The notes under the pieces were generated by a model. It did not search any database. It was not told the origin of the DNA and saw only the letters and a program-made list of their open reading frames with translations. A stretch of 64,000 nt of DNA, taken from Rossellomorea aquimaris. Its GTDB lineage: Bacteria > Bacillota > Bacilli > Bacillales > Bacillaceae_B. Positions 8,197-17,245 of this stretch are shown piece after piece; positions within the stretch are counted from its first letter, which is position 1; each line of letters opens with the position of its first letter. Both the position numbers and the translations under genes were made by a program. The stretch is from the NCBI RefSeq assembly GCF_003315075.1, contig NZ_QNRJ01000002.1, positions 248,001 to 312,000 on the forward strand, given 5' to 3'.

Positions 8197-8265
8197 TCAC
8201 CTCGTCTCTTCTTCTGCACCTGTTTCAAGTAGCTCCTTATACTCATAGTCGGGTGCATCTTTAAT
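8197..8265 (-). pseudogene. Possible 3' remnant of rlmN
   Basis: In Bacillus the radical-SAM 23S rRNA methyltransferase gene rlmN lies between rsmB and prpC. Here that slot holds under 300 bases. Just before prpC a frame of 22 codons reads on to a TGA and ends GAEEETR. As I remember it, the B. subtilis RlmN C-terminus ends in EETR immediately before prpC. A TGA three codons upstream of the Asp-Ala-Pro closes the frame, and no CxxxCxxC motif is present anywhere in the gap. The match is short, so the remnant status is tentative. Confidence 0.3.
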
Positions 8266-8483
8266 TCAAAAAAATGAATTCACTTCGATTATCTTTGTTA
8301 AATACGTTCAGCTTGCCATCCGTCCTGAATGGGGGCTGAATAGGTTGATAATGAAAAGAGCGAATATATTACAGCTTTTATCATTTTTGATGAAATAAAC
8401 ATATGATTACAAAGTAATGGATAATCAAAAGATTCATTAAGGGCTGTTGTACTTTTACGACTTTTATGGTGAATTTTCCTGCT
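8266..8483. other. Gene-free spacer between rsmB and the prpC region
   Basis: This is an A+T-rich stretch with stops in all frames and no recognisable domain. I see no strong terminator, only weak promoter-like A+T motifs. It marks the site from which rlmN is missing. Confidence 0.6.
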
Positions 8484-9845
8484 TTACTTCGACATTTTGA
8501 TCAATTTCGACTCATTTTTTCTAAAGCACGATATAAAGAACCCATCCCCGCCAAAATCCTGCGGAAATACTTGTAGTTGGTTTTCTTTAATAAACGGTGT
8601 GATGGAGCCCGGAAGATCCACTAATGGATGAGGCTCAAATTCTGGATGATCACTTAAGAAAGCCGACACAGTGCCTTCATTCTCATTTTGGTCCACAGTA
8701 CATGTGCTATAAACCAATAGTCCATCTTTTTTTAACAATGGTGCAACAGCTGATAGGATGTCCAGCTGAATCTTTTGCAGTGATAGAAGATCCGATTCTT
8801 TTTTAGCGTATTTTATATCCGGTTTTCTTCTTAATACACCTAATCCAGAACATGGGGCATCCACCAGAATGCGATCGAAGCTTTCTTTTTCAAACTTCTC
8901 TCCTGCTTTCCTGCTATCAAGGGTTGCCGTCTTTACGTTGTTCAATCCAAGACGAGTGGCATTCTCCTCGATTAATTTGACCTTATGCTTGTGTAGGTCC
9001 AATGCATGGACTTCTCCGGTCCCTGACAGTTTTTCGGCTATGTGAGTCGTTTTCCCCCCTGGTGCTGCGCATGCATCCAACACTTTCATCCCGTTTTCCA
9101 GCTTTAATGCATAGGAGACAAGCATGGAACTTTCATCCTGGATGGTGAATTGTCCGTTACGATATTCATCCGTCTTTGCCAGATTTCCTCGAAGTGACTG
9201 GATCGCTTCCGGCACAATCGGGCTTTCTTTCACTTCATTTCCGTTATCCGTCAAGAGTTGGATAAGCTCTTCTCGAGTGATTTTGGTTGTATTCACCCGT
9301 GCCGTTTGTTTAGGTGCGATTAAATTGGTTTCACACATTTCTTTCGTTTTATCCAGGCCAAATTGCTCTTCCCATCTCTTCACAAGCCAATAAGGATGAC
9401 TCGTTTCGATGGCCACCCGCTCGATTGGATCTTTAATGGTGTCAAGGGAAGGAAGCCCTTTCCTTTGGACTGAACGCAAGACCCCATTGACCAATCCTGA
9501 AATGCCTTTATGTCCTCTTTTCTTAGCAATTTCTACAGCTTCATAGAAAACAGCACGGTCAGGAATTCGATCTAAGTACACAAGTTGATAGAGGGATAAA
9601 CGCAATAGATGACGAACCCACTCATCCAGCTTCCCCTTAAGAAATGGAGCTAAATAGAAATCCAAAGTCATTTTTCGTTGAATGGTTCCATATGTCAGCT
9701 CCGTTAATAGTCCAATATCCTTACTTGGCAGCTGATTTTTTTCAATCACTGAATTAAGTAATAAATTACTATACGATTGATTTTTTTCCACCGCTTCAAT
9801 GACATCAAGTGCTGCTTCACGGACGGTTTTATTTTGTTTACTCAT
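8484..9845 (-). CDS. rsmB: 16S rRNA (cytosine-967-C5)-methyltransferase RsmB
   Basis: It makes m5C967 in 16S rRNA using S-adenosylmethionine. The 453-residue protein has a NusB-like RNA-binding N-domain (about 1-140) and a Rossmann methyltransferase domain with [18 protein letters not shown] (SAM loop), [16 protein letters not shown] (motif IV Cys) and VYSTCTV (motif VI catalytic Cys). The start ATG overlaps the end of fmt by eight bases, with AGGAGAAA just before it. The def-fmt-rsmB order is classical and links translation initiation with ribosome modification. Confidence 0.97.
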   Translation of the reverse strand: MSKQNKTVREAALDVIEAVEKNQSYSNLLLNSVIEKNQLPSKDIGLLTELTYGTIQRKMTLDFYLAPFLKGKLDEWVRHLLRLSLYQLVYLDRIPDRAVFYEAVEIAKKRGHKGISGLVNGVLRSVQRKGLPSLDTIKDPIERVAIETSHPYWLVKRWEEQFGLDKTKEMCETNLIAPKQTARVNTTKITREELIQLLTDNGNEVKESPIVPEAIQSLRGNLAKTDEYRNGQFTIQDESSMLVSYALKLENGMKVLDACAAPGGKTTHIAEKLSGTGEVHALDLHKHKVKLIEENATRLGLNNVKTATLDSRKAGEKFEKESFDRILVDAPCSGLGVLRRKPDIKYAKKESDLLSLQKIQLDILSAVAPLLKKDGLLVYSTCTVDQNENEGTVSAFLSDHPEFEPHPLVDLPGSITPFIKENQLQVFPQDFGGDGFFISCFRKNESKLIKMSK

Positions 9846-10788
9846 TATTTTCTCCTAACATCATTCCTGCTTTTAAGTGAGCACCTGCTCCACGCAGATA
9901 ATCCTTTGCACTCATTCTCTTTTTCCCGGAAGGCTGTAAATCGGTTATTTTCATTCCCACTGAATTCCCTGTAGAAACAACGAATCCATCTTCTTCAATC
10001 TTCACGATCTCGCCAGGTGCAGCAGAAGTTCCGCCGACTTTTTCTCCCCACCAAACTTTGATCACAGAATTTTCTAATGTGGTATAAGCAACTGGCCAAG
10101 GGTGAAGTCCTCTAATATGGTTGTAGATTTCTTCTCCACTTTTCTTCCAGTCAATTTTTTCTTGTTCGCGTTTGATGTTTCGTGCAAACGTCGCTTTCGA
10201 ATCATCCTGCTTGACCGGGGTGATGTCCCCCGACAATAATTTGGGCACCGTTTCAATCAGTAACGCTGCACCTGCAACGCTTAATTTATCGTGAAGGGTC
10301 CCGACATGGTCACGCTCTTCAATATCCACTTCCACTTGACTGATAATGTCCCCTGCATCAAGCTTTTCGACCATATACATGATGGTGATGCCCGTTTTCT
10401 CTTTTCCTTGAAGAATGGAATAATGAATGGGTGCTCCCCCTCTAAGTTCAGGAAGTAAAGAGGCGTGAACATTGATGCATCCATACTGAGGGGCTTCCAG
10501 TAATGTGTTGGGAAGAATTTGTCCGAAAGCGGCCGTTACGATAAGGTCAGGTTCCAATGCAAGCACTTTGTTTAACTCATCTTCATCCTTTATTTTCTCT
10601 GGTTGATACACTGGTATCCCTTTCTTTTCAGCTGCTACCTTAACAGGTGGCGGCGTGAGGATCCTTTTTCTCCCCACTGGGCGATCGGGTTGTGTCACGA
10701 CCGCAATCACATCATAGTTTTCATCTAATAAAGATTGAAGAACAGGAACGGAGAAATCAGGCGTTCCCATAAAAATCACTTTCGTCAT
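9838..10788 (-). CDS. fmt: Methionyl-tRNA formyltransferase
   Basis: It formylates initiator Met-tRNA with 10-formyltetrahydrofolate. The 316-residue protein is complete. The N-terminal Rossmann domain carries the catalytic signature around [17 protein letters not shown] (Asn and His about 110) and the Asp-containing [10 protein letters not shown] loop. The C-terminal OB-fold tRNA-binding domain starts near residue 205 and ends [17 protein letters not shown]. Its ATG overlaps the def stop (TAATG), so the two opposing activities, formylation and deformylation, are made together. Confidence 0.97.
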   Translation of the reverse strand: MTKVIFMGTPDFSVPVLQSLLDENYDVIAVVTQPDRPVGRKRILTPPPVKVAAEKKGIPVYQPEKIKDEDELNKVLALEPDLIVTAAFGQILPNTLLEAPQYGCINVHASLLPELRGGAPIHYSILQGKEKTGITIMYMVEKLDAGDIISQVEVDIEERDHVGTLHDKLSVAGAALLIETVPKLLSGDITPVKQDDSKATFARNIKREQEKIDWKKSGEEIYNHIRGLHPWPVAYTTLENSVIKVWWGEKVGGTSAAPGEIVKIEEDGFVVSTGNSVGMKITDLQPSGKKRMSAKDYLRGAGAHLKAGMMLGENNE

Positions 10789-11270
10789 TAAGCTTCATAC
10801 CCTTCTAATTCTTCTTCTGTCACATATTTTTCTACCTTTGAGGTAAATAGAATACCGTGAAGATGATCAATTTCGTGTTGAATCGCTCTGGCTAAAAAGT
10901 CCTGGGCTTGAAATTCAATCATTCTTCCTTTTCGGTCAAATGTTCTGACCCTGATGGAATAGGGACGGGTCACTTCCCCATATAACCCAGGGAAGCTCAG
11001 GCACCCTTCAAGATCGGTTTGAGCTCCGTCTGCCTCGACGATTTCCGGATTGATAAGCTCGATCGTACCAGTATCATCCCCGATATCCACCACTGCTACC
11101 TGAAGGTCGATTCCTACTTGAGGAGCTGCGAGGCCGACACCATCCGCTTCAAGCATTGTGTCATACATATTTGCCAATAATTTTTTTAATTTCTTATCAA
11201 ATGCCGTTACCTTCTCACATTCTTTTTCTAAGATTGGATCAGGGTGCATTACAATTGGAAGTATTGCCAT
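10788..11270 (-). CDS. def: Peptide deformylase (type I)
   Basis: This metalloenzyme removes the N-formyl group from nascent proteins. All three signatures are present in its 160 residues: [10 protein letters not shown] (about 43-52), EGCLSFPG with the metal-binding Cys (about 88-95), and QHEIDHLHG with the HExxH metal site (about 130-138). Its length and motif type are those of the short class I enzyme (DefA) rather than the YkrB type. It lies between priA and fmt with a 31-base upstream gap. Confidence 0.97.
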   Translation of the reverse strand: MAILPIVMHPDPILEKECEKVTAFDKKLKKLLANMYDTMLEADGVGLAAPQVGIDLQVAVVDIGDDTGTIELINPEIVEADGAQTDLEGCLSFPGLYGEVTRPYSIRVRTFDRKGRMIEFQAQDFLARAIQHEIDHLHGILFTSKVEKYVTEEELEGYEA

Positions 11271-11301
11271 AAGTCTCCTCCATTTTTCCGTAAAAATATT
11301 G

Positions 11302-13725
11302 TTACATCATCATATAAGGGTTCACATCTATGGAGATTGTTAATCCTTGAGACGCATATTGCTGCTGGTACTGATCTAATACTGTTTTTAACGTAGTCCC
11401 AAGATTTGGTTCCCGCTTGTATTTTATCAAACATTGATACCGATATCTATTCTTTATCCTGGGGATCGGTGACGCCACAGGTCCAAGAATGGTCGTAGTT
11501 TCGGATAGCTTTGAACGGATATAATTCGTCATCTTCTCTGCAATATCCACAACCTTCATTAAATCCTCATGACTTAATGTGAGCATCGTGATGTAGTAAA
11601 AGGGAGGATAGGAGCCCATTTTCCTCATCATCATTTCCTGTTGATAAAAACGGTTGTAATCGTGATGAGACGCTAACTCGATTGAATAATGCTCCGGCGT
11701 ATACGTTTGAATCACTACTTCTCCCGGCAACATGTGTCTGCCTGCCCGTCCGCTTACTTGGGTAAGTAATTGAAACGTCTTCTCTGCTGCTCTGAAGTCT
11801 GGCAGATGGAGCATCGTATCCGCACTGAGGACCCCGACGAGAGTGATATTCGGAAAATCCAGACCCTTGGCAATCATTTGCGTACCAAGAAGAATATCTG
11901 CTTTTCCCTCTCCAAAGGCTGTTAATAGCTTTTCGTGGGACCCTTTTCGGGAGGTCGTGTCCACATCCATACGAATGATTCGAGCATCGGGGATAAGCTT
12001 CGTCAATTCTTCCTCTACCTTTTGAGTCCCTGTTCCAAAATAACGAATATGCTCACTCGTACACTCAGGACAAGTAGTGGGCACTCCCTCTTCATAGCCG
12101 CAGTAATGACATTTCATGCCGTTTGAAAAGCGGTGATAGGTTAAGGAGATGTCGCAGTTGGGACATTGAAGGACAAAGCCGCAATCTCTGCACATGATGA
12201 ATGATGAATGCCCTCTCCTATTAAGGAATAGGACGGTTTGCTCTCCCTTTTCCATTCGGTCCTGAAGCTTTTCGAATAGTTCAGTTGAGAACATGGAACG
12301 GTTTCCCTTCCTCAGTTCCTCTCTCATATCCACAATATCAACGGAAGGAAGGGGGCCATCATTCATCCGTTTATCCAATGTGAGGAGCCCATATACACCT
12401 TTTGATGCTCGTGCAAAGGATTCCAAAGAAGGGGTTGCGCTTCCCAATATGACAGGGCATTGATGATATTCCCCTCTATAAATGGCCACGTCCCTGGCAT
12501 GATAACGCGGATTTTCTTCTTGCTTGTAACTTGTTTCATGCTCTTCATCAATAATGATGATGCCTATATTTTCAAAAGGAGCAAAAACAGCTGAGCGGGC
12601 ACCGACCACCACTTTTACTTCCTTCCGCTGAATCTTTCTCCATTCATCATACTTTTCACCAACTGACAATCCGCTGTGCAGGACAGCTACATCATTTCCG
12701 AACCGGCCCTTGAATCTGTGAACCATTTGGGGAGTCAGCGAGATTTCCGGAACTAATACAATCGCTTCCTTCCCTTCTTGTAAGACCCGTTGAATGGATT
12801 GAAGATAAATTTCCGTTTTACCACTTCCTGTTACTCCGTAAAGAAGGAATGTGTGGTGTTTGTTTTCATCTATGGTGGTCAGTATAGGACGAATCGCATG
12901 GTCCTGTTGAGACGTTAAAGAAAGCGGTGAAGTCTTCTCAAATGTCCTATTTTCAAAGGGATCACGATACATTTCAACGTTTTTCTCAATCAGAACTCCT
13001 TTATTGACCAACGATTTCACGGTAGATGAAGTAGTCGCCATCTCTTCAAGGAGGGTTGCGGCAAGTATCCCGTCCCCACCAGGAGCAGAATGACTCATGT
13101 ATTCTATGATTTGTTTCTGCTTACTTGCTTGAGGAGGCAGACTGTTCTTCACTTCCTCTAAATCATCTTCAGGTACATTAAGATACAGTTTTCGAACCGT
13201 TTTCTTATTCCCCTTCGCTTTCACTCTGTAAATTACTTCAACCGTACCTTTTTTTACCTCTTTATGAACAAGAGGGAGCATCCCGTTTTCTTCGATCGCT
13301 TTCCAGGACACTTCTTTTCCATTCTGAAAGAAGCGTTGTAACGAAAGGTTAAGTTCAACCGGACTCATATTTTCCTCAAGTTGAAAGATTTTTTCATATT
13401 TCGCTTTCATGGCTGCTGGAAGCATCGCTTGAAATGCTGAGATTTTAAAGCAAAGGGTCTTCTCTGTCAGCCAGTTCCCCAAGGTTAGCAGTTCTTTATT
13501 CAGGACCGGTACAAGATCCATAGGCTCTACAATCGATTTCAGTTTCGAGACTTCGCCTTTTTCCTTTAGTTCAATGACAAAGCCTTGGATTTTCCTGGGT
13601 CCAAAAGGAACGATGACTCTCATGCCGGGAACGATGCTGCCTTTCCATTCATCCGGAATACTATAATCGTAGGTTCGATCCGTCTGCATGGCAGGAACAT
13701 CTACGATGACACTAGCTACGTTCAT
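11302..13725 (-). CDS. priA: Primosomal replication-restart helicase PriA
   Basis: PriA binds stalled forks and reloads the replicative helicase; in Bacillus it works with DnaD, DnaB and DnaI. The 807-residue protein has an N-terminal DNA-binding domain beginning MNVASVIVDVPAMQTDRTYD, Walker A GVTGSGKTEIYL, a DEEHE box, and the zinc-binding insert with CRDCG, CPNCD, CHYCG and CPEC pairs (eight Cys). The helicase C-lobe has GTQMIAKGLDFPNITLVGV, and a C-terminal domain follows. The coaBC stop lies 14 bases inside its start, so the two are coupled. Confidence 0.97.
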   Translation of the reverse strand: MNVASVIVDVPAMQTDRTYDYSIPDEWKGSIVPGMRVIVPFGPRKIQGFVIELKEKGEVSKLKSIVEPMDLVPVLNKELLTLGNWLTEKTLCFKISAFQAMLPAAMKAKYEKIFQLEENMSPVELNLSLQRFFQNGKEVSWKAIEENGMLPLVHKEVKKGTVEVIYRVKAKGNKKTVRKLYLNVPEDDLEEVKNSLPPQASKQKQIIEYMSHSAPGGDGILAATLLEEMATTSSTVKSLVNKGVLIEKNVEMYRDPFENRTFEKTSPLSLTSQQDHAIRPILTTIDENKHHTFLLYGVTGSGKTEIYLQSIQRVLQEGKEAIVLVPEISLTPQMVHRFKGRFGNDVAVLHSGLSVGEKYDEWRKIQRKEVKVVVGARSAVFAPFENIGIIIIDEEHETSYKQEENPRYHARDVAIYRGEYHQCPVILGSATPSLESFARASKGVYGLLTLDKRMNDGPLPSVDIVDMREELRKGNRSMFSTELFEKLQDRMEKGEQTVLFLNRRGHSSFIMCRDCGFVLQCPNCDISLTYHRFSNGMKCHYCGYEEGVPTTCPECTSEHIRYFGTGTQKVEEELTKLIPDARIIRMDVDTTSRKGSHEKLLTAFGEGKADILLGTQMIAKGLDFPNITLVGVLSADTMLHLPDFRAAEKTFQLLTQVSGRAGRHMLPGEVVIQTYTPEHYSIELASHHDYNRFYQQEMMMRKMGSYPPFYYITMLTLSHEDLMKVVDIAEKMTNYIRSKLSETTTILGPVASPIPRIKNRYRYQCLIKYKREPNLGTTLKTVLDQYQQQYASQGLTISIDVNPYMMM

Positions 13726-14941
13726 GGGAGGAACCCTTCTCTATTTGCCGGATCGCTTCTTTATAGATTTCTTTCGCTACCTCTACCTTAGATAATAATG
13801 GCAGCTCTCGAATGGGACCATCCGTTGTTACAATCGATACTTTGTTCGTGTCCGTTCCAAACCCTGAACCTGTTTCTTTCACATTATTTGCAACAATCAT
13901 ATTTGCCCGCTTTTTCTCAAGCTTTGCTTTCGCATACTCGTAAACGTTTGTTGTTTCGGCCGCAAATCCGATTAGATATTGATGTTCCTTTCGCTCACCA
14001 AGACTCATCAATATATCCTTGGTACGTTCAAATTCAATCACTAGATTCCCATCCTTTTTCTTCAGCTTATCAAGGAAGGATTCTTTCGGACGATAATCAG
14101 CGACTGCAGCGCTCTTCACAACGATATCCGCTGTTGGAAACGCCTCATGAACAGCATTGTACATATCTTCAGCACTTGTGACGGAGACAAATTCAACTCC
14201 CCTTGGAATGGGTAAATGAGATGGTCCGGAAATTAAGACGACCTCTGCTCCAAGAGACACGGCCGCCTCTGCCAGGGCGTAGCCCATCTTCCCTGTGGAG
14301 CGATTGGAGAAGAAACGAACGGGATCGACCATTTCTCTTGTCGGTCCGGCAGTGATGACGACTCTTTTCCCCTGTAATATCTTCCCTTCGCTAACACGAT
14401 TAGAAAAATAGCGATCAACCAGTTCCACTACTTTCTCAGGTTCTTCCAATCTTCCTTTTCCAACGTATCCACAAGCTAAATACCCTTCACTTGGTTCGAC
14501 AAATCGGTAGCCAAACTCAAAAAGGGTATCAATATTCCGCTTCACCGCCGGGTGATCATACATATGTACATTCATGGCTGGGGCAATCCATACTTTCGCT
14601 GTCGTTGCCAGAATGGTTGTTGAAATCATGTCATCTGCGATTCCGTTCGCGAGCTTCCCAATGATATTGGCCGTGGCTGGTGCAACCAGGACAAGATCTG
14701 CCCAGTCAGCTAAGTCGATATGAGCAATCTTTGACGAATCCTTTTCATCAAAGGTATCCCAGTATACATCTTGACGGGATAATGCCTGAAAAGTAAGTGG
14801 AGCCACAAATTTTCGTGCTGATTCTGTCATGATGACCTTCACATCGGCACCGCTTTGGACCAGCTTGCTCGTTAAAGCAGCCGCTTTATATACCGCAATT
14901 CCACCAGATACACATAATAGTATTTTTTTCCCCTTGATCAT
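13712..14941 (-). CDS. coaBC: Bifunctional phosphopantothenoylcysteine decarboxylase/phosphopantothenate-cysteine ligase
   Basis: It carries two consecutive steps of coenzyme A synthesis. Over 409 residues, the N-terminal FMN-dependent CoaC domain (SGGIAVYKA at the start, PAMNVHMYDHP with catalytic His/Asn, and LACGYVGKGRLEEPE with the catalytic Cys) is followed from about residue 185 by the CTP-dependent CoaB domain (ITAGPTREMVDPVRF, NRSTGKMG, AAVADYRP). ATG 14941 follows GGGGGAAA; an upstream in-frame ATG at 14956 would add five residues and has a poorer ribosome site. Confidence 0.96.
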   Translation of the reverse strand: MIKGKKILLCVSGGIAVYKAAALTSKLVQSGADVKVIMTESARKFVAPLTFQALSRQDVYWDTFDEKDSSKIAHIDLADWADLVLVAPATANIIGKLANGIADDMISTTILATTAKVWIAPAMNVHMYDHPAVKRNIDTLFEFGYRFVEPSEGYLACGYVGKGRLEEPEKVVELVDRYFSNRVSEGKILQGKRVVITAGPTREMVDPVRFFSNRSTGKMGYALAEAAVSLGAEVVLISGPSHLPIPRGVEFVSVTSAEDMYNAVHEAFPTADIVVKSAAVADYRPKESFLDKLKKKDGNLVIEFERTKDILMSLGERKEHQYLIGFAAETTNVYEYAKAKLEKKRANMIVANNVKETGSGFGTDTNKVSIVTTDGPIRELPLLSKVEVAKEIYKEAIRQIEKGSSHERS

Positions 14942-15005
14942 TCTGCTTTCCCCCATTACACTTTATCCTTCCTTTATTATGAAGGATATTGATAGAAAAA
15001 GAAAA

Positions 15006-15048
15006 TAGGGTTGTCCCGAAAGATTATGAAATCTTTCGAGTCAACCCC
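15006..15048 (-). terminator. Strong intrinsic terminator between rpoZ and coaBC
   Basis: The minus strand carries GGGTTGACTCGAAAGATT and AATCTTTCGGGACAACCC, an 18-base-pair arm with one or two mismatches and a four-base loop, then TATTTTCTTTTTC. It lies 30 bases after the rpoZ stop and ends the remA-gmk-rpoZ unit. Confidence 0.85.
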
Positions 15049-15078
15049 CCTAGAGTTTTTACTTAAGCATGATGATGC

Positions 15079-15300
15079 TTATTCATCAGCATAAACCGCT
15101 TTTGCATCTCTTTCTTTCATAGATAATTGACCGGCCTGAATTTCTTCAAGGGCTTTTCCTACGAATTTATGAGACTCATATTGGTTCAAGCGGTAATCCC
15201 CGGTATCTTGCAGGTTTCTTGCTCTCTTAGCAGCAATACTGACTAACGAATATTTAGAATCGATCTTTTTCATTAATGAATCAATGGATGGGTTTAACAT
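15079..15300 (-). CDS. rpoZ: DNA-directed RNA polymerase omega subunit
   Basis: Omega helps fold and assemble the beta' subunit. The 73-residue chain has the conserved [20 protein letters not shown] and AAKRARNL, in which the AKRAR segment contacts beta', and ends in a short acidic helix. Its ATG directly abuts the gmk stop (TAAATG). The gmk-rpoZ pair is conserved across many bacteria. Confidence 0.96.
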   Translation of the reverse strand: MLNPSIDSLMKKIDSKYSLVSIAAKRARNLQDTGDYRLNQYESHKFVGKALEEIQAGQLSMKERDAKAVYADE

Positions 15301-15915
<615 letters not shown>

Positions 15916-16188
15916 TTATTTACCCTGCCCTTCTTCTACTATATCCTCTTTATCAGTTAAACGATGAGCAACGGTTTCGGGTTGAACAGCTGAAAGAATA
16001 ACGTGATCGCTATCCGTAATAATAACCGCCCTTGTTCTTCTTCCGTATGTAGCATCAACAAGCGTTCCCCGGTCTCTTGCATCTTGAATCAGGCGTTTGA
16101 TCGGTGCTGATTCGGGACTTACAATTGAGATGATCCGGTTAGCTGAAACAATATTTCCAAATCCTATATTGATGAGCTTGATCGACAT
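15916..16188 (-). CDS. remA: Extracellular matrix regulatory protein RemA (YlzA)
   Basis: RemA is a small oligomeric DNA-binding protein that activates biofilm matrix and osmoprotection operons in B. subtilis. The 90-residue chain is nearly all one conserved domain (DUF370), with [18 protein letters not shown] at the N-terminus and [18 protein letters not shown] carrying the basic DNA-binding loop. ATG 16188 has AGGAGGAG at ideal distance; an in-frame upstream codon at 16206 is rejected. It heads the remA-gmk-rpoZ unit downstream of yloC. Confidence 0.95.
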   Translation of the reverse strand: MSIKLINIGFGNIVSANRIISIVSPESAPIKRLIQDARDRGTLVDATYGRRTRAVIITDSDHVILSAVQPETVAHRLTDKEDIVEEGQGK

Positions 16189-16244
16189 AACGCTCCTCCT
16201 AATCAATAGTTTAGTTTCGCCGGAATGACAGGAAACTAAACTTC

Positions 16245-17120
16245 TTATTCTACATTTTGCACTTGTTCCCTTAGCTTCTCCAGTGTTGATTTCAGTTCCA
16301 CAACAATCGTGGCAATGAAGGAATCGTTTGCTTTCGAACCAATCGTGTTCACTTCCCGGTTCATTTCCTGGATCATGAAATCCAGCTTCCTGCCCACAGG
16401 TCCTTCACCGGTCAATGAGGAATGAAAGTACTGAATATGACTTTCTAATCTCGTGAGTTCCTCGGTAATATCCGATTTATCAGCAAAGATGGCAACCTCA
16501 GTAAGCAAACGGCTTTCATCGAAGGAAGTTTCATTGTATTCAAGAATCCTTTTTCTTAAACGTTCTCTATACTGATTGATAACGTCAGGAGCATGATCGG
16601 TAAGTTCACCGATTTTGGCTTCAAAATGATTGAGATGAGTGAGAAAATCTTTCCTGAGGAGCTCTCCTTCTTTTTCACGCATTTGTCTAAGGTCATTCGC
16701 CGCTTGTTCTACAGCTTTTAACACCAACTGCTCAAGCTCTTCGTTTTCCTCTTCCATTTCTTCGATCATCACAAATTCTTCCCGGTTTAAGAGGTGGGAT
16801 AATTGCAGTTCATCTTTTAGGGAGAAGGTTTCTTTCACTTTATTTACTAACTGATAATAATCTTGAATGAGCTTCCAGTCAATATGTAGATTTTTATGTA
16901 CTAAGCCATCACCGGTAATGGTGATGAAGATATCCACTTTCCCTCTCTTAACGGACTGGGATACTTGTTTTTTAATTTTATCCTCAAGTTTCATTAATTG
17001 TCGGGGCATCCTTATGAAACATTCACTAAACCTGTGATTAACGGATTTCATTTCAACCGTTACATTATGTTGTTCAGAGTCTACTTTGCTTCTTCCAAAG
17101 CCTGTCATACTGACAACCAT
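16245..17120 (-). CDS. yloC: YicC/YloC family endoribonuclease
   Basis: The family has been shown to act as an endoribonuclease in E. coli (YicC) and B. subtilis; cell-wide targets are little known. The 291-residue protein starts [11 protein letters not shown], has the YicC_N domain ([18 protein letters not shown]), a central coiled region, and the C-terminal DUF1732 with [21 protein letters not shown]. The frame stays open 100 codons upstream, but that part overlaps the yloB terminator and has no family similarity. The start is set at 17120. Confidence 0.93.
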   Translation of the reverse strand: MVVSMTGFGRSKVDSEQHNVTVEMKSVNHRFSECFIRMPRQLMKLEDKIKKQVSQSVKRGKVDIFITITGDGLVHKNLHIDWKLIQDYYQLVNKVKETFSLKDELQLSHLLNREEFVMIEEMEEENEELEQLVLKAVEQAANDLRQMREKEGELLRKDFLTHLNHFEAKIGELTDHAPDVINQYRERLRKRILEYNETSFDESRLLTEVAIFADKSDITEELTRLESHIQYFHSSLTGEGPVGRKLDFMIQEMNREVNTIGSKANDSFIATIVVELKSTLEKLREQVQNVE

Positions 17121-17192
17121 TACGATCACATCCAATCTTTTGACGATATTCGTATGTAGATCAACTGATTTCATGCTTGCACTAAGCACTAT

Positions 17193-17227
17193 ATAAAAAA
17201 GGTAATAGAGGCTATTCTCTATTACCT
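17193..17227 (-). terminator. Intrinsic terminator after yloB
   Basis: The minus strand has a perfect ten-base-pair stem GGTAATAGAG / CTCTATTACC with a short loop, followed by TTTTTTAT. It lies about 20 bases beyond the yloB stop. Confidence 0.9.
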
Positions 17228-17245
17228 TATGGATTATACCACATT

